Assembly: GCA_963755435.1 (NCBI GenBank)
Contig: CAVWJX010000005.1
Coordinates: 744,001-808,000 of the forward strand
DNA length: 64,000 nt
Source of the DNA: AP-15 sp963755435
Lineage (GTDB): Bacteria > Pseudomonadota > Alphaproteobacteria > ATCC43930 > CGMCC-115725
Direction of reading: 5' to 3'
The position numbers and the translations under genes are program-made. The notes under the pieces are model-generated. The model searched no databases, was not told where the DNA came from, and worked only from the letters and a program-made list of their open reading frames with translations. This document shows positions 7,477 to 17,200 of this stretch, in pieces (position 1 is the stretch's first letter; each line of letters begins with the position of its first letter).

Positions 7477-8685
7477 CTATGAATTGCCGACCGCAAGCCC
7501 CAGCTCCGGACCGCCCCTGGCCCGGATCGCGGATGAGGAAGTGTCGACGCGGAAGCGGTGCTCGGGGATTTCGGTAAAGAGGTCGGCATAGCGCCGCGGC
7601 ACCGGGATGTCGGCGAGGGCGCGGACGCGACCGCCCGCGTCGATGCGCACGGCGACCAGGAAGCTGCCTCCGGAATTGGCGATTTCACCGAGCGCCAGGT
7701 GCATCCGAGCCTCGTCGTCGCCGTAATATTGCGGCCCAAACAGCCGCTCTGCGGTATCCGCGCCGACCACAAACGTGGTCCCCGGAAACAACCGCGACTT
7801 TTCGACGAAGGTAGGCGCCCGCGTCAGTTCGACCGAAGACTTCCAGGCGAATTGCGCGAGCCGGCGCCGCACCGTCTCGCCCGCCAGCGGCGGCTTGTCG
7901 ACGTTGGTGACCGAGATTTCGAATGCCAAGGGCTGCTGCTTGAGATCTTCGGCGACCCGCGCCAGCAAGACGTGCCCCTCATGCATCGGGTTGAAGGAAC
8001 CCGGGAACAATACCGAGGGCCGCGGCGCCGACAGCACCATTTGGCCATCGGGCTGGACGGTGAGGCGATCGAGTTCGCCGGCCAAGAGCTGATCGACCGT
8101 ATCGCCGGCCGCCCCAACCGCCGCCACCGTCTCGGCATAATGTTCGTCGGCATCGATGAGGCTCTGCGGCGTCGGCGCGGCAACCCCGCAGGCGCGGGCC
8201 AGCCACAGGACGATGGCGCGCGACACGAGGTCTTCTTCAGCGGCGCGATCACGCCGGCCCTTGGCCAAGACGCAAGTGCAGTGCGCGACAATGGCGGCGT
8301 TGGCGAAGGCGATGTGAAAGCGATGCTCGCCTCGACGCGGGCGATCGCTGACCAGCGCCGCCGTCGCACCCAGGCCAACGAGATCGGCGCCCGCCCCAAT
8401 GCCGATGCCCGGCGTCAGCCTGGCGGCGCGGGCCCGGGCGGTTCGGGCCATCGCGATCGCGGTGTCGGAGCTGCACGCCTGTGCCGGCGCGAAGCCGAGA
8501 AACGCGGCAAGCGCCTGTGCGTCGTAGGGAATTTGCGCCTCGATCAGCAGCCGCGAGCCGCCGGGAACGCGAAGCAACTCGCCGACCGCGCCACTGCCGC
8601 CGCCGGTGATCGCGAGTGCCGCCTTGCGGCCGGACCCATGCGATGCGGAGATCAATTGCTGCCACGCGGCGTCTGGCGGGTTCAT
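7477..8685 (-). CDS. CinA/PncC-like domain fused to NadD-like nucleotidyltransferase
   Basis: A two-domain protein of about 402 residues. Residues 1-165 resemble the C-terminal CinA (PncC, NMN deamidase) fold, but the usual active-site loop E-S-C-T-G-G reads A-I-T-G-G here, so the catalytic serine is missing. Residues 215-400 form an HxGH nucleotidyltransferase of the NadD type, with FPGSFNPMHEGH for binding the triphosphate and DTSSSAIRA in place of the family's ISSTxIR motif. PncC makes NaMN and NadD adenylylates it, so the fusion joins two linked pyridine-nucleotide folds. The ATG at 8685 was chosen; a TTG eight codons upstream at 8709 is possible. Neither site has a strong ribosome-binding sequence. 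Confidence 0.8.
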   Translation of the reverse strand: MNPPDAAWQQLISASHGSGRKAALAITGGGSGAVGELLRVPGGSRLLIEAQIPYDAQALAAFLGFAPAQACSSDTAIAMARTARARAARLTPGIGIGAGADLVGLGATAALVSDRPRRGEHRFHIAFANAAIVAHCTCVLAKGRRDRAAEEDLVSRAIVLWLARACGVAAPTPQSLIDADEHYAETVAAVGAAGDTVDQLLAGELDRLTVQPDGQMVLSAPRPSVLFPGSFNPMHEGHVLLARVAEDLKQQPLAFEISVTNVDKPPLAGETVRRRLAQFAWKSSVELTRAPTFVEKSRLFPGTTFVVGADTAERLFGPQYYGDDEARMHLALGEIANSGGSFLVAVRIDAGGRVRALADIPVPRRYADLFTEIPEHRFRVDTSSSAIRARGGPELGLAVGNS

Positions 8686-8782
8686 CGTCGTCTGTGGTCC
8701 GGCGCTCAAAAAATGCCTGGTGAACGATGAAAGACAGCTGGGACAGAGTCAACAAAGTGCCGCGCAAGCACCGTGCCGTCGG

Positions 8783-8852
8783 TACCCGGACCGCCGCTTT
8801 CGCCGGCGCGACGAGGACAGGGAATGGGGTCCATCTCTAAAGTTCAGAGCGC
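8783..8852. repeat. Partial second copy of the 6263-6443 repeat element
   Basis: The segment holds cgccgctttcgccggcg followed by a tail gacgaggacagggaatgggg and a gttcagagc block. The same order of blocks occurs at 6345-6420, with most positions identical. The left arm is absent, so this is a truncated or diverged copy. It lies between the CinA/NadD-like gene start and the end of the monooxygenase gene. Confidence 0.6.
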
Positions 8853-10237
8853 TAGCAGGTTCGATTTGGCTGCTGACGGACCCGTGCCGCCGGGTGGTTT
8901 GCCGGCAGACGGGCATGGCCGGGACCGAACAGCTTTTCTCGCAAGGTTCCCGCCGCGTAGTTGCGTTTATAGACGCCGCGCCGCTGTAGTTCCGGCACGA
9001 CGAGATCGACGAAGTCGGAGAAGGTTTCCGGCGTCACCGCGTAAGCCAAGTTGAAACCGTCGATGTCGGTGTCGGCCATCCAGGCTTGCAATTCGTCGGC
9101 GATATCGCTGAACGAGCCGACGATGACCGGCCCGCGTCCGCCGATTGCCGCGTGGCGCGCGATCTCGCGTACCGTCCAGCTGCGCTCCGGGTCGGCGATG
9201 GTGAAGGCTTCCAAGGCCGAGGTCATCGCATCGCGTTGGTCAAACCGCACCGGCTGGTCCGGCGGCAGTGTCGAGAAATCGACCCCGGTCCACCCGGACA
9301 TCAAGGCCAGCGCACCTTCCTCGCTGACATAGCGCAGATAGTCTTCGAGCTTCTCGCGAGCCGCCTCGCGCGTCGCTGCGGTGATGACGGTCATCATCGT
9401 GAAGATCAGGATTTGCGCGGGGTCGCGGCCACACGCGGCCGCCCGGCGTCGGATATCAGCGACGATGTTGGCGATGATTTTCTTCGACGGGCCATTGATG
9501 AAAACGCATTCGGCGTGCTGTGCCGCGAACTCCCGACCGCGAGTCGAGGCGCCGGCCTGGTACAACACCGGCGTGCGCTGCGGCGAGGGTTCGCAGAGGT
9601 GGATGGCGTTGAGCTGAAAATACGGGCCGTTATGGGTGACCCGGTGGATGCGGTCGGCATCGGCGAATTTCCGCCCTCGCCGATCCCGCAGCACGGCGCC
9701 ATCCTCCCAGCTCGCCTCCCACAGCTGGTAGACCGCCTGCATATAGTCCTCGGCGATCTCGTAGCGGGTATCGTGGCCTTCCTGCCGCGTGCCGACCCCG
9801 CGTGCGGCACTTTCGAGATAGCCGGTGACGATGTTCCAGCCGATGCGGCCGTTCGTCAGGTGGTCCAAGGTCGACATGCGGCGGGCGAAAGGGTAGGGTT
9901 GCTCGTAGGTCAGGGCGCAGGTTACGCCGAAGCCGAGATGGCGGGTGACGTAGGCCATCGCTGGGATGACCATTAGCGGATCATTGACCGGGACCTGCAC
10001 CGCATTTTCCAATGCCGTGCGCGGCGCGCCCCGGTAGACATCGTAAATCCCTAGCACATCGGCCAGAAACAGCGCGTCGAATTTTCCTCTTTCCAGAATG
10101 CGGGCCAACGCCACCCAGTAATCGAGGCTGTTGTACCTGTCCGATTGGTCGCGGGGATGGGTCCACAATCCCGGCGACTGGTGACCGACGCAATTCATGT
10201 CGAATGCGTTGAGGCGGATCTCTTTCGGCATCGGCAT
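8852..10237 (-). CDS. NtaA/SnaA/DszA-type FMN-dependent monooxygenase
   Basis: A 461-residue luciferase-like monooxygenase of the NtaA/SnaA/DszA family, which uses FMNH2 from a separate reductase to oxidise substrates such as nitrilotriacetate, sulfones or streptogramin. Family marks include KFDALFLADVLG near residue 52, the NGRIGWNIVTG segment near 128 that shapes the flavin site, and the SPQRTPVLYQAGAS block near 218. Length is normal for the family. The ATG at 10237 has a G-rich ribosome-binding stretch about 9 bases upstream. No flavin reductase gene is adjacent, so the partner must be encoded elsewhere. It lies 92 bases downstream of a class II aldolase gene on the same strand. Confidence 0.9.
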   Translation of the reverse strand: MPMPKEIRLNAFDMNCVGHQSPGLWTHPRDQSDRYNSLDYWVALARILERGKFDALFLADVLGIYDVYRGAPRTALENAVQVPVNDPLMVIPAMAYVTRHLGFGVTCALTYEQPYPFARRMSTLDHLTNGRIGWNIVTGYLESAARGVGTRQEGHDTRYEIAEDYMQAVYQLWEASWEDGAVLRDRRGRKFADADRIHRVTHNGPYFQLNAIHLCEPSPQRTPVLYQAGASTRGREFAAQHAECVFINGPSKKIIANIVADIRRRAAACGRDPAQILIFTMMTVITAATREAAREKLEDYLRYVSEEGALALMSGWTGVDFSTLPPDQPVRFDQRDAMTSALEAFTIADPERSWTVREIARHAAIGGRGPVIVGSFSDIADELQAWMADTDIDGFNLAYAVTPETFSDFVDLVVPELQRRGVYKRNYAAGTLREKLFGPGHARLPANHPAARVRQQPNRTC

Positions 10238-10329
10238 CGATGGTTACCCCCGCTCGAGATCGGCGGCTGGTGATCTGGTGGGGCGGCTAGATCCGGGCGG
10301 ATCGGCGCGGAACATGGTAAGGCGCACCC

Positions 10330-11121
10330 TCAGCGGCTTTTTGCGAGCGCCTTGGCCTTCCACAACTCCCACGGCCGGCCGATCTGCGCGCTGTTGGTCT
10401 CGGCCGCCGCTTTGGCTTCCGCTTCGTTGAGGAAGACGACCTGCCCTCCTCCCAGGCGGAGCGCTTCGCTGGCGAGCCGGGCGTTGACCTCGGTATAGAC
10501 GGCGCGGAACACGGCTTCCTGGACCGACCGGCCGGCGACGACGTTGCCATGGCCGCGCATCAACGCGACCGGCGCGCCCCCGATGGTTTTGGCCAGAGCC
10601 GCGCCGAGCGCCGGATTGCGGATCAGCATGTCGGTGGCCGGCCCGCCCGCGTCCCGGATCTCGAACACCGGGACCCCGGGTCCAAGAAATCCGCCGAGAT
10701 GGAATATCGGCCGCAGCGCCACGCCGGCGACGCCAAACGGGATCACCGCCGGCGAGTGGCTGTGCACGACCGCGTGCACCGCGGGCTGGGCTTTGTAGAT
10801 CTCGCCATGGATGAAGCGCTCGAGATAAGCGGTGCGACCGCGGCCATCGACGGCGTTGCTGTCGAGATCGAATTCGATGATATCGGCCGCGGTGACCAGC
10901 GCCGGCGCCATGCTTCGCGCCAGCAAGAAGCGGCCCGGGTCCTTGTCGTGCCGGGCACTGACATGACCGAAGCCGTCGAGCACGCCCTGATCGGCGAGAA
11001 TGCGATTGGCGGCGACGAGATCGTCGACCAGTTCGGCATCCGCCGAACTCGCCGATGACGCGGCCGCAGAGCCAGATGCGAGGACCATGCCGATCAGTTC
11101 GGTCACCAGATGTCGCAGCAT
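10330..11121 (-). CDS. Class II aldolase/adducin-family protein with N-terminal signal-like segment
   Basis: A 263-residue class II aldolase/adducin-fold protein. The metal-binding histidines are visible in VVHSHSPAV (about residue 120) and in the RGHGNVV segment (about residue 190). Residues 1-25 form a hydrophobic segment ending in Ala/Ser-rich sequence that looks like a signal peptide, unusual for this normally cytosolic family. The ATG at 11121 was chosen because GGGAGGAGGCGG lies directly upstream; an upstream TTG is less likely. The gene is divergent from a second aldolase-family gene at 11329. Members act on hydroxy-keto acid phosphates or sugar phosphates, or decarboxylate; no specific substrate can be assigned. 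Confidence 0.82.
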   Translation of the reverse strand: MLRHLVTELIGMVLASGSAAASSASSADAELVDDLVAANRILADQGVLDGFGHVSARHDKDPGRFLLARSMAPALVTAADIIEFDLDSNAVDGRGRTAYLERFIHGEIYKAQPAVHAVVHSHSPAVIPFGVAGVALRPIFHLGGFLGPGVPVFEIRDAGGPATDMLIRNPALGAALAKTIGGAPVALMRGHGNVVAGRSVQEAVFRAVYTEVNARLASEALRLGGGQVVFLNEAEAKAAAETNSAQIGRPWELWKAKALAKSR

Positions 11122-11328
11122 CCGCCTCCTCCCGCCCAAGTTCAGTCGTCATTGCCCCGTTGAACAGATTGGCGGTCAAATCCGCAGCGCGAGCATAGGC
11201 CTGGATGGCGTTGTCCCATAGCACGGCGGAAATCTGCTGCCACAGGATCGCCCGGGGTCGGGCGGCTTGACCGCGGGTTGAAGGGATGCGCTGATCTCCA
11301 GCGTAGCTGTTGGTATTGGAGGAAGCCC

Positions 11329-12102
11329 ATGGCGCCGACGGTGACGGCAATGCCGGCGCGGATGCCGGCCGAGGAATGGCAGACGCGGTGCGATCTTGCC
11401 GCGTGCTATCGCCTGGTCGATCTGTTCGGATGGTCGGACCTGATCAATACCCGGATCACGGCGCGCGTGCCGGGCCGGGACGACCATTTTCTGATCAACC
11501 CCTATGGCCTGCTGTTCGACGAGGTGACCGCATCGTCGCTGGTCAAGATCGATCGCGACGGCAACAAGGTCGAGCCCTCGCCATCCGAGATCAACCGCGG
11601 CGGTTTTGCGATCCCGAGTTCGGTGCATATGGCGCGCCCGGAAGTGGCTTGCGTGCTCCACACTCACTCGATTGCCGGCTGCGCCGTGTCGATGCAAAAA
11701 GCCGGGCTGCTGCCGCTCAACCAGCACGCGCTGCAGGTGATCGGCGACGTCGCCTATCACGACTACGAGGGCACGGCGCGCAACCCCGAGGAACGCGCGC
11801 GCTTTCTGGCTGATTTCGGCGATCGCCATATCATGGTGCTGCGCAATCACGGCCTGCTGGTCGTCGGCACCAGCATCGCCGCGGCGTTTATCGCGACCTA
11901 TCGTATGGAGCGGGCGTGTGCGATGCAGCTTGCCTTCCAGCAATCGGGCGCCGAATTCCACCCGATCGGCGACGCGGTCGTCAGCGCCGCCTATGACAAT
12001 GCCAGGGCTCGCCTCGCCGGCGGCCGCAATGATCCGGCCAGGTTCGAATGGCCGGCCCTGTTGCGCAAGCTCGACCGCATCGACCCTTCTTACAAGCAAT
12101 AA
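11329..12102 (+). CDS. Class II aldolase/adducin-family protein
   Basis: A 257-residue class II aldolase/adducin-fold protein without a signal peptide. The zinc-site histidines appear in VLHTHSIAG (about residue 109) and RNHGLLVVG (about residue 184). The N-terminal CYRLVDLFGWSDLINTRITAR segment is characteristic of the family, as in fuculose-phosphate aldolase-like and adducin-like proteins. The ATG at 11329 has TTGGAGGAAGCCC immediately upstream, an excellent ribosome-binding site. It stands divergent from the first aldolase, with about 207 bases between starts that must hold both promoters. Confidence 0.87.
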   Translation: MAPTVTAMPARMPAEEWQTRCDLAACYRLVDLFGWSDLINTRITARVPGRDDHFLINPYGLLFDEVTASSLVKIDRDGNKVEPSPSEINRGGFAIPSSVHMARPEVACVLHTHSIAGCAVSMQKAGLLPLNQHALQVIGDVAYHDYEGTARNPEERARFLADFGDRHIMVLRNHGLLVVGTSIAAAFIATYRMERACAMQLAFQQSGAEFHPIGDAVVSAAYDNARARLAGGRNDPARFEWPALLRKLDRIDPSYKQ

Positions 12103-12165
12103 CCGGAGCGGAGCCCGCAGCTCCATCCACCGGGTCCGACAGTAAAGGATTGGGGCAGGGCTGCG

Positions 12166-14202
12166 TCACAGGTCCTTCAGGAATTCTGAACCGGGTGCCA
12201 CACCCGTCACCAACAAGCGATCACGCGCCCGGGTGCAGGCGACATACAGCAGCTGCCGCTCGGTTTCGTAGATGTCATCCAGTTCTCCTTCGTCCGCCGC
12301 TTCGGCGATGCGGGACTCTAGCGGCAAGACGTCCTGATCGCAGGCCATCACGACGACGGCGCGGAACTCCAGGCCCTTTGCCAGATGCATGACGGAGATC
12401 GCGACCTGATCACCGAGGCCGGCGCCTTCCGTTGCGGCGCGAGCCCGGCCGATCTCGCCCGGCGACCGGACGAAGATACCGATCTCGTCGGGACGAATGC
12501 CGTCGGCGATCGAGTTTCGGAGAAAATCCGCTACCGTCTCGGTTTCCTGCCCGGCATCTGCGAGAACCGCAATGCTGGGCGCAGGACCTTCGAACACCGA
12601 GACCGTGCCGCTGCGTTCCTCCTCGTTTCCGTCAGGGTCGCGCAGCGCACCGGGCAACAGGCGATCGGCGACGCTGCGGATCTGCCGCGAGGTGCGGTAG
12701 CACACCTTCAGAGTTGCCGAGCGGCCTCGCACCTCGATGCCGAGCGCCTTCCAGGAGAACGGATGCTGGAAGATCCGCTGGCCGCTGTCGCCGGCGAAAA
12801 ATAATGCGTCCGCGCCCGGCGGCGCGATGGCGGCGAGAAGGGAGAGTTCGGCGGGCCCCAGATCCTGCGCTTCGTCGACGACGATATGGTCGAACGGCTT
12901 GCTCTCCCGCGTCGCATAGTCGGCCGCAACATCGCGACACACCCCGGCGCGGGTGAAGATGTCCCGTTCGTGCAGGGCCCTCGCGACCGGCCCGAAGACC
13001 GACCAAAGCCGCTCTCGCTGGCGCGGCCCAAGCGGTGTCCGGCGCCCGAGCCGGGGCACCTTCGCATAACGCGCCAGCCCGTCTATGCCCCAGGCATCGA
13101 CGACATTGGTCCACTCGGACAACAAAAAGCGCGAGGTGAAACCCTTTACCCCGGCCGCGGTAGCCGCCTCCCCGATCATCGTGCGCAGCGCATCGGGGGA
13201 GACGATCCGCGGGCGGCGGCCATGGATCAGCTGAAACAGCTCGCTCGCCATGCTCTGCCAGTCGGTGACGGTGATCCGCGGCACGATGCCGCCAGTCTCC
13301 GGGGCGAGAACTTTGAGCTTCGCCGCGAGCGCGCGCGCCAATGGCTCGGAAAACGTCGTCAGCAGCACCCGGGCCTGCGGGTTCGCCCGCGCCAGACCAA
13401 CCGCCCGATGCAGGGCGACAACGGTCTTGCCGGTTCCGGCCGAGCCGCACACTCGGGCCGGGCCCGAGAACCGGCGTTCGACCATCGCGCGCTGCGTGGG
13501 ATGCAGGAACACACTCCACCGCTCCCACGGATAATCGAGCGCCTGGCGCAGTTCCTCCTCGTCCACGACAAGCCGGATGCGGCGCTGCGCGTCGGGGTGC
13601 GTATAGGGGTCACGCTCGACCGGCGGCGGCGGTGCGGGCAGCGTGCCGGAAGCGGCAAATTGCAGCAGCGCTTCGGCGGCCTCGGCGGGCAAATGCGCGG
13701 CGACATCAAAAAATCCGTCTTCGGTCGTGGCGCGCACATCGCCGAGCCAATCGGAGGGCACCCCGGCGGACAACAGGGCGCCATCGCCGAGCGAGGCGAA
13801 CAGCAGCTGGTCGCCGGCTGCAGCGGCCGGGATCGCCGGCGCGTTCGGCAGCGCGGGGGCAACCTCTTCCACCCACTCGCGCACCTCGACGATCTGGACC
13901 GCGCCGGTCGAAGGATGCGTCTCGATCCGCCGCCGCTCGGCCCAGGCATAGGCTTTGTCGTGGTGATCGACATAGGCGACGAGCAGGCTGTCTTCCGTCC
14001 GGTGCACGATCAGCCGCAGATCGCGGCCGACCCGGACCGACCAGAAATTCTGATCCCTCGACTTGTCAATGCGGTGCAGTGACAGCCCCTTGCCGGCGGG
14101 GTCGATCTGCAAATCGACGACCGTGGTCTTGACTGCCTTCGCCTCGGCCGCGGGCAGCCGGGCCAGCGCGCCGGTAAAGCTGTCGGCGAGCAGAAAGCGC
14201 AT
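12166..14202 (-). CDS. RelE/ParE-like domain fused to UvrD/Rep-type helicase
   Basis: A 678-residue protein. Residues 1-95 match the RelE/ParE toxin fold, with conserved SVRVGRDLRLIVHR and YVDHHDKAYAWAERR blocks. Residues 230-678 are a superfamily 1 helicase: Walker A GSAGTGKT, DEAQD Walker B, the GDSGQRIFQ block, YRTSRQI, HLAKGLEF and the terminal LLYVACTRARDRLLV. All main motifs are present and the frame is intact. It starts 6 bases after the mod stop on the same strand, so it belongs to the res-mod operon. Known roles of similar helicases are DNA repair or phage defence. Whether the toxin fold cleaves RNA or is only a docking module is an inference. Confidence 0.85.
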   Translation of the reverse strand: MRFLLADSFTGALARLPAAEAKAVKTTVVDLQIDPAGKGLSLHRIDKSRDQNFWSVRVGRDLRLIVHRTEDSLLVAYVDHHDKAYAWAERRRIETHPSTGAVQIVEVREWVEEVAPALPNAPAIPAAAAGDQLLFASLGDGALLSAGVPSDWLGDVRATTEDGFFDVAAHLPAEAAEALLQFAASGTLPAPPPPVERDPYTHPDAQRRIRLVVDEEELRQALDYPWERWSVFLHPTQRAMVERRFSGPARVCGSAGTGKTVVALHRAVGLARANPQARVLLTTFSEPLARALAAKLKVLAPETGGIVPRITVTDWQSMASELFQLIHGRRPRIVSPDALRTMIGEAATAAGVKGFTSRFLLSEWTNVVDAWGIDGLARYAKVPRLGRRTPLGPRQRERLWSVFGPVARALHERDIFTRAGVCRDVAADYATRESKPFDHIVVDEAQDLGPAELSLLAAIAPPGADALFFAGDSGQRIFQHPFSWKALGIEVRGRSATLKVCYRTSRQIRSVADRLLPGALRDPDGNEEERSGTVSVFEGPAPSIAVLADAGQETETVADFLRNSIADGIRPDEIGIFVRSPGEIGRARAATEGAGLGDQVAISVMHLAKGLEFRAVVVMACDQDVLPLESRIAEAADEGELDDIYETERQLLYVACTRARDRLLVTGVAPGSEFLKDL

Positions 14203-14208
14203 ACGCGC

Positions 14209-17200
14209 CTAGACCCGGTAGACCTTCATCACCTCGTCGCCGAAGTGGTTGATGACCTTGACCGCGATCACCCCGTCGCGCGGCCGCGGAAACGGGCGGC
14301 TGGTGGCGCGATAGAGAGTCGACCATGCCTCCTCGTCGATCTCGGCGCGCAGTGCCGTCTTCAATGCCTTGTACGGGTCGTTCGCGCCGAGAAAATAGGC
14401 GTGGCGGACAAAGAAGCTCTCTTCGTTATAGTCGGTGTCGATAAACCAGGCGGCGATGTCGCGCACATCGTTCGAACGGATGTCGCCGGTATTGGGGTCG
14501 TAGACATCGACGCCCTTGACCGTGACCGTGATCTCGCCGCTGTCGAGTGTCGCGACGTCGATGTCGGGCTCGCCGAAAATGACGAAAAGGTTGCCCTTGC
14601 CGGTATTCTTCAGTTCGTCGGACATGTGGAGGTCGGGGTTCATCCGCGCCTTCAGGATCGGCAATGGGCCGAGCCGGTCGAGTTCCGAGGAGTGGGCGTC
14701 AAAGTTGAAGGCGCAGGCGATCAGCATGTCGAAACCGGCTTCGTTGGCCTCGCGCGCGGCGGCGGTCAGGTCGGGGCGCGAGACGGTGCCGTATTCCGGG
14801 CCGATCAGGATCGCGGCGCGGCGCATCTCGTCGCGCTCGCGGAAATGCCCCTCGGCGCCTACCCAATGGCCGGGCCATGGTGTGACGCTGTCGAAATCGA
14901 TCTTGCCGCTCTTGTCGGATTGATGGATGCCCGCGCTCTTCAGATAATCGATGACGATCTGCGAGAAATCGACTTGCGGCGCGCCGGTGCGCCGGCGCTT
15001 TCCGTCGGCGGCATCGAGGTCGTCGGTCAGTTCGGTTTCGTCACTCGCGGCGATGCGGTGCGGCGACAGGCTCTCGACCGTGAACGGGCCGGCGACCCTG
15101 ACCCGGCCGTTGTCGGCATAGGGGCGGTCATAGAGCAATTCGACATCGGCGGCCTGGGCGATCGCGGCGTCGATCTCCTGCTGGCGCGCGATGCGCGCCT
15201 GCCACCACGCGGCATGATCGGCGCGCGCCGTCTCCGGCCAATCGGCGCCGGCCTCGCGCGGAATTTCCCACTCCTGCCACTCGGGTTCACCGCCGGCGTC
15301 GCTCCGCTCTGTCATTCCGGGACGGTGCGAAGCGCCGGGCCCGGAACCCATGAGCACGGACGCCGGGGTTCGAGACACATTCGCCGGTGCGCCCTCCGAT
15401 GCTGCGGTGTTCATAGGTTCCGGGCTCGCGGCGTCGCCGCGCCCCGGAATGACGGCGGGAGAGCGGCCGAGGGCGGCGTTCAGCGACGCCCGCAACGGTT
15501 CGAGAACCGTCTGCCATTTCTCCCAGATGTCGTCGATGCGCGAATTGTTGGCGATCGACTTCAACGTGATGTGCGGCACCCGCTCATAGACAAAGCCCTG
15601 GCGCAGATCGTTGCGGGTCGGGCCGTCGAATGGCGGCTTGCCGGTCAGCTCGGCCTCCTTGCGCCGGCCTTCCGGGCTGTCGGCGAGCAGATACCAGGGA
15701 TAACGCGCCGCCATCAGCCGCGTCCGCGCCAAGGCCAGCGCGACCCGGCTGGTGTCGATCGTGATCCACCGCCGCCCCCATTGCTCGGCGACATAAGCCG
15801 TCGTCCCGAGCCGCAGGTCGGATCGAGCACAAGGTCGCCGGGATCGGTGGTCATCAGGATGCAGCGGCCAATCATCGAGGCCGATGTCTGGACGATGTAG
15901 GATTTTTCTTCGCGAACGGCTAGAGAATTTGACGTCGCGCCATATGTTGTTGATCAAAGAGACAGGGAAGTCATCAAAATACCGGACATAGGATAAGCTC
16001 GTTCCACGGGCTTCTGCCCGCTGGGCCTTTATTAGTCGGCCCATACCAACCTCATTAGTCTTCCACCGGTTTTGCATGCTTGGCCGGAAAACTTCGACCG
16101 TCGGAGGTAACAGGGAACCAGGATGCTGCACCCTCGCCCCTTTGTCCTCCCCATACTTTGCGACGTCAGATTATCCTGGCGGTAAACTCTCAAATCACCC
16201 GGCGGGCTGGCGCTTTCGCGTTCCTCCCGATGTCATCGGTCTCCAGAGTTGTGTCAGACAGCTGAAGCCGAGTATACTCACTCGGAGCCGCTCGCGACCT
16301 CTTCTTTCGGCAGAAGGGGCGACCTGATATTTCAAAGCCACCTTTGATTTGGCTGCACCATAAGATATAATCTAGTTACAGGCGCGAGATAGTCTTGCGT
16401 TTGACTACTTGTTTTCTCAATGGAAACAAAGGCAACAAAATTATCGCTTCCAAACACCTCATCCATCACCGCGCGCACGCGGTGCACGTTCTCGTCGCCG
16501 ATCTGGACGAAGATCGAGCCACTATCGGTCAACAGGTCGCGGGCGACGGTCAGGCGGTCGCGCAGATAGGTCAGGTAGGAGTGGATGCCGTCCTTCCAGG
16601 TGTCGCGGAAGGCTTTGACCTGCTCGGGCTCGCGGCTGATGTCGGTCTGGCGGCCATCCTTGACGTCGCGGGTGCGGGTCGAGACCTGCCAGTTCGAGTT
16701 GAAGCGGATGCCGTAGGGCGGGTCGAAATAGATGCACTGGACCTTGCCCTTCAATCGCTCGCGCTCGGCGAGGCTCGCCATTACCGCGAGGCTGTCGCCG
16801 CAGATCATGCGGTTCGACCAGTGCGCCTCGTGCTGGTAGAACTCGGCCGCGACATCCCTCGGCACGCCATTGAAATCGGCGAAGAGGCTCGGCTGATCCG
16901 ATGTGGCCTCGTCGGTCGCGGCGCTGCGCCGGCGCAGATCGTCGATGATCGCCTTGGGGTGGATCTTTTCCTGGATGTAGAGCGGCGGTGTGCGCACGAT
17001 CAGGTCGGACCAGTCCTGATTGTCCTTGCCGCGCCACACCAGCTGCGCCTCGCCGATCTCGATTTCGCCAGTCTCGGCGAGCTGGCGCCGCTGCGCCGCG
17101 GTCAAGGTAATGCGCATGCCGTTCCACAATAGCTGCGGGTCGCGGTCGGGGTCGCGCTCGCGCCGTTCGCCCTCGGCCAATGGCATTTGCCGCTGGTAAT

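Noticed and set aside
14245..15900. 551-residue plus-strand open frame over mod
   Set aside because: It covers the mod C-terminal half on the opposite strand and contains no motif; a composition-driven shadow frame.
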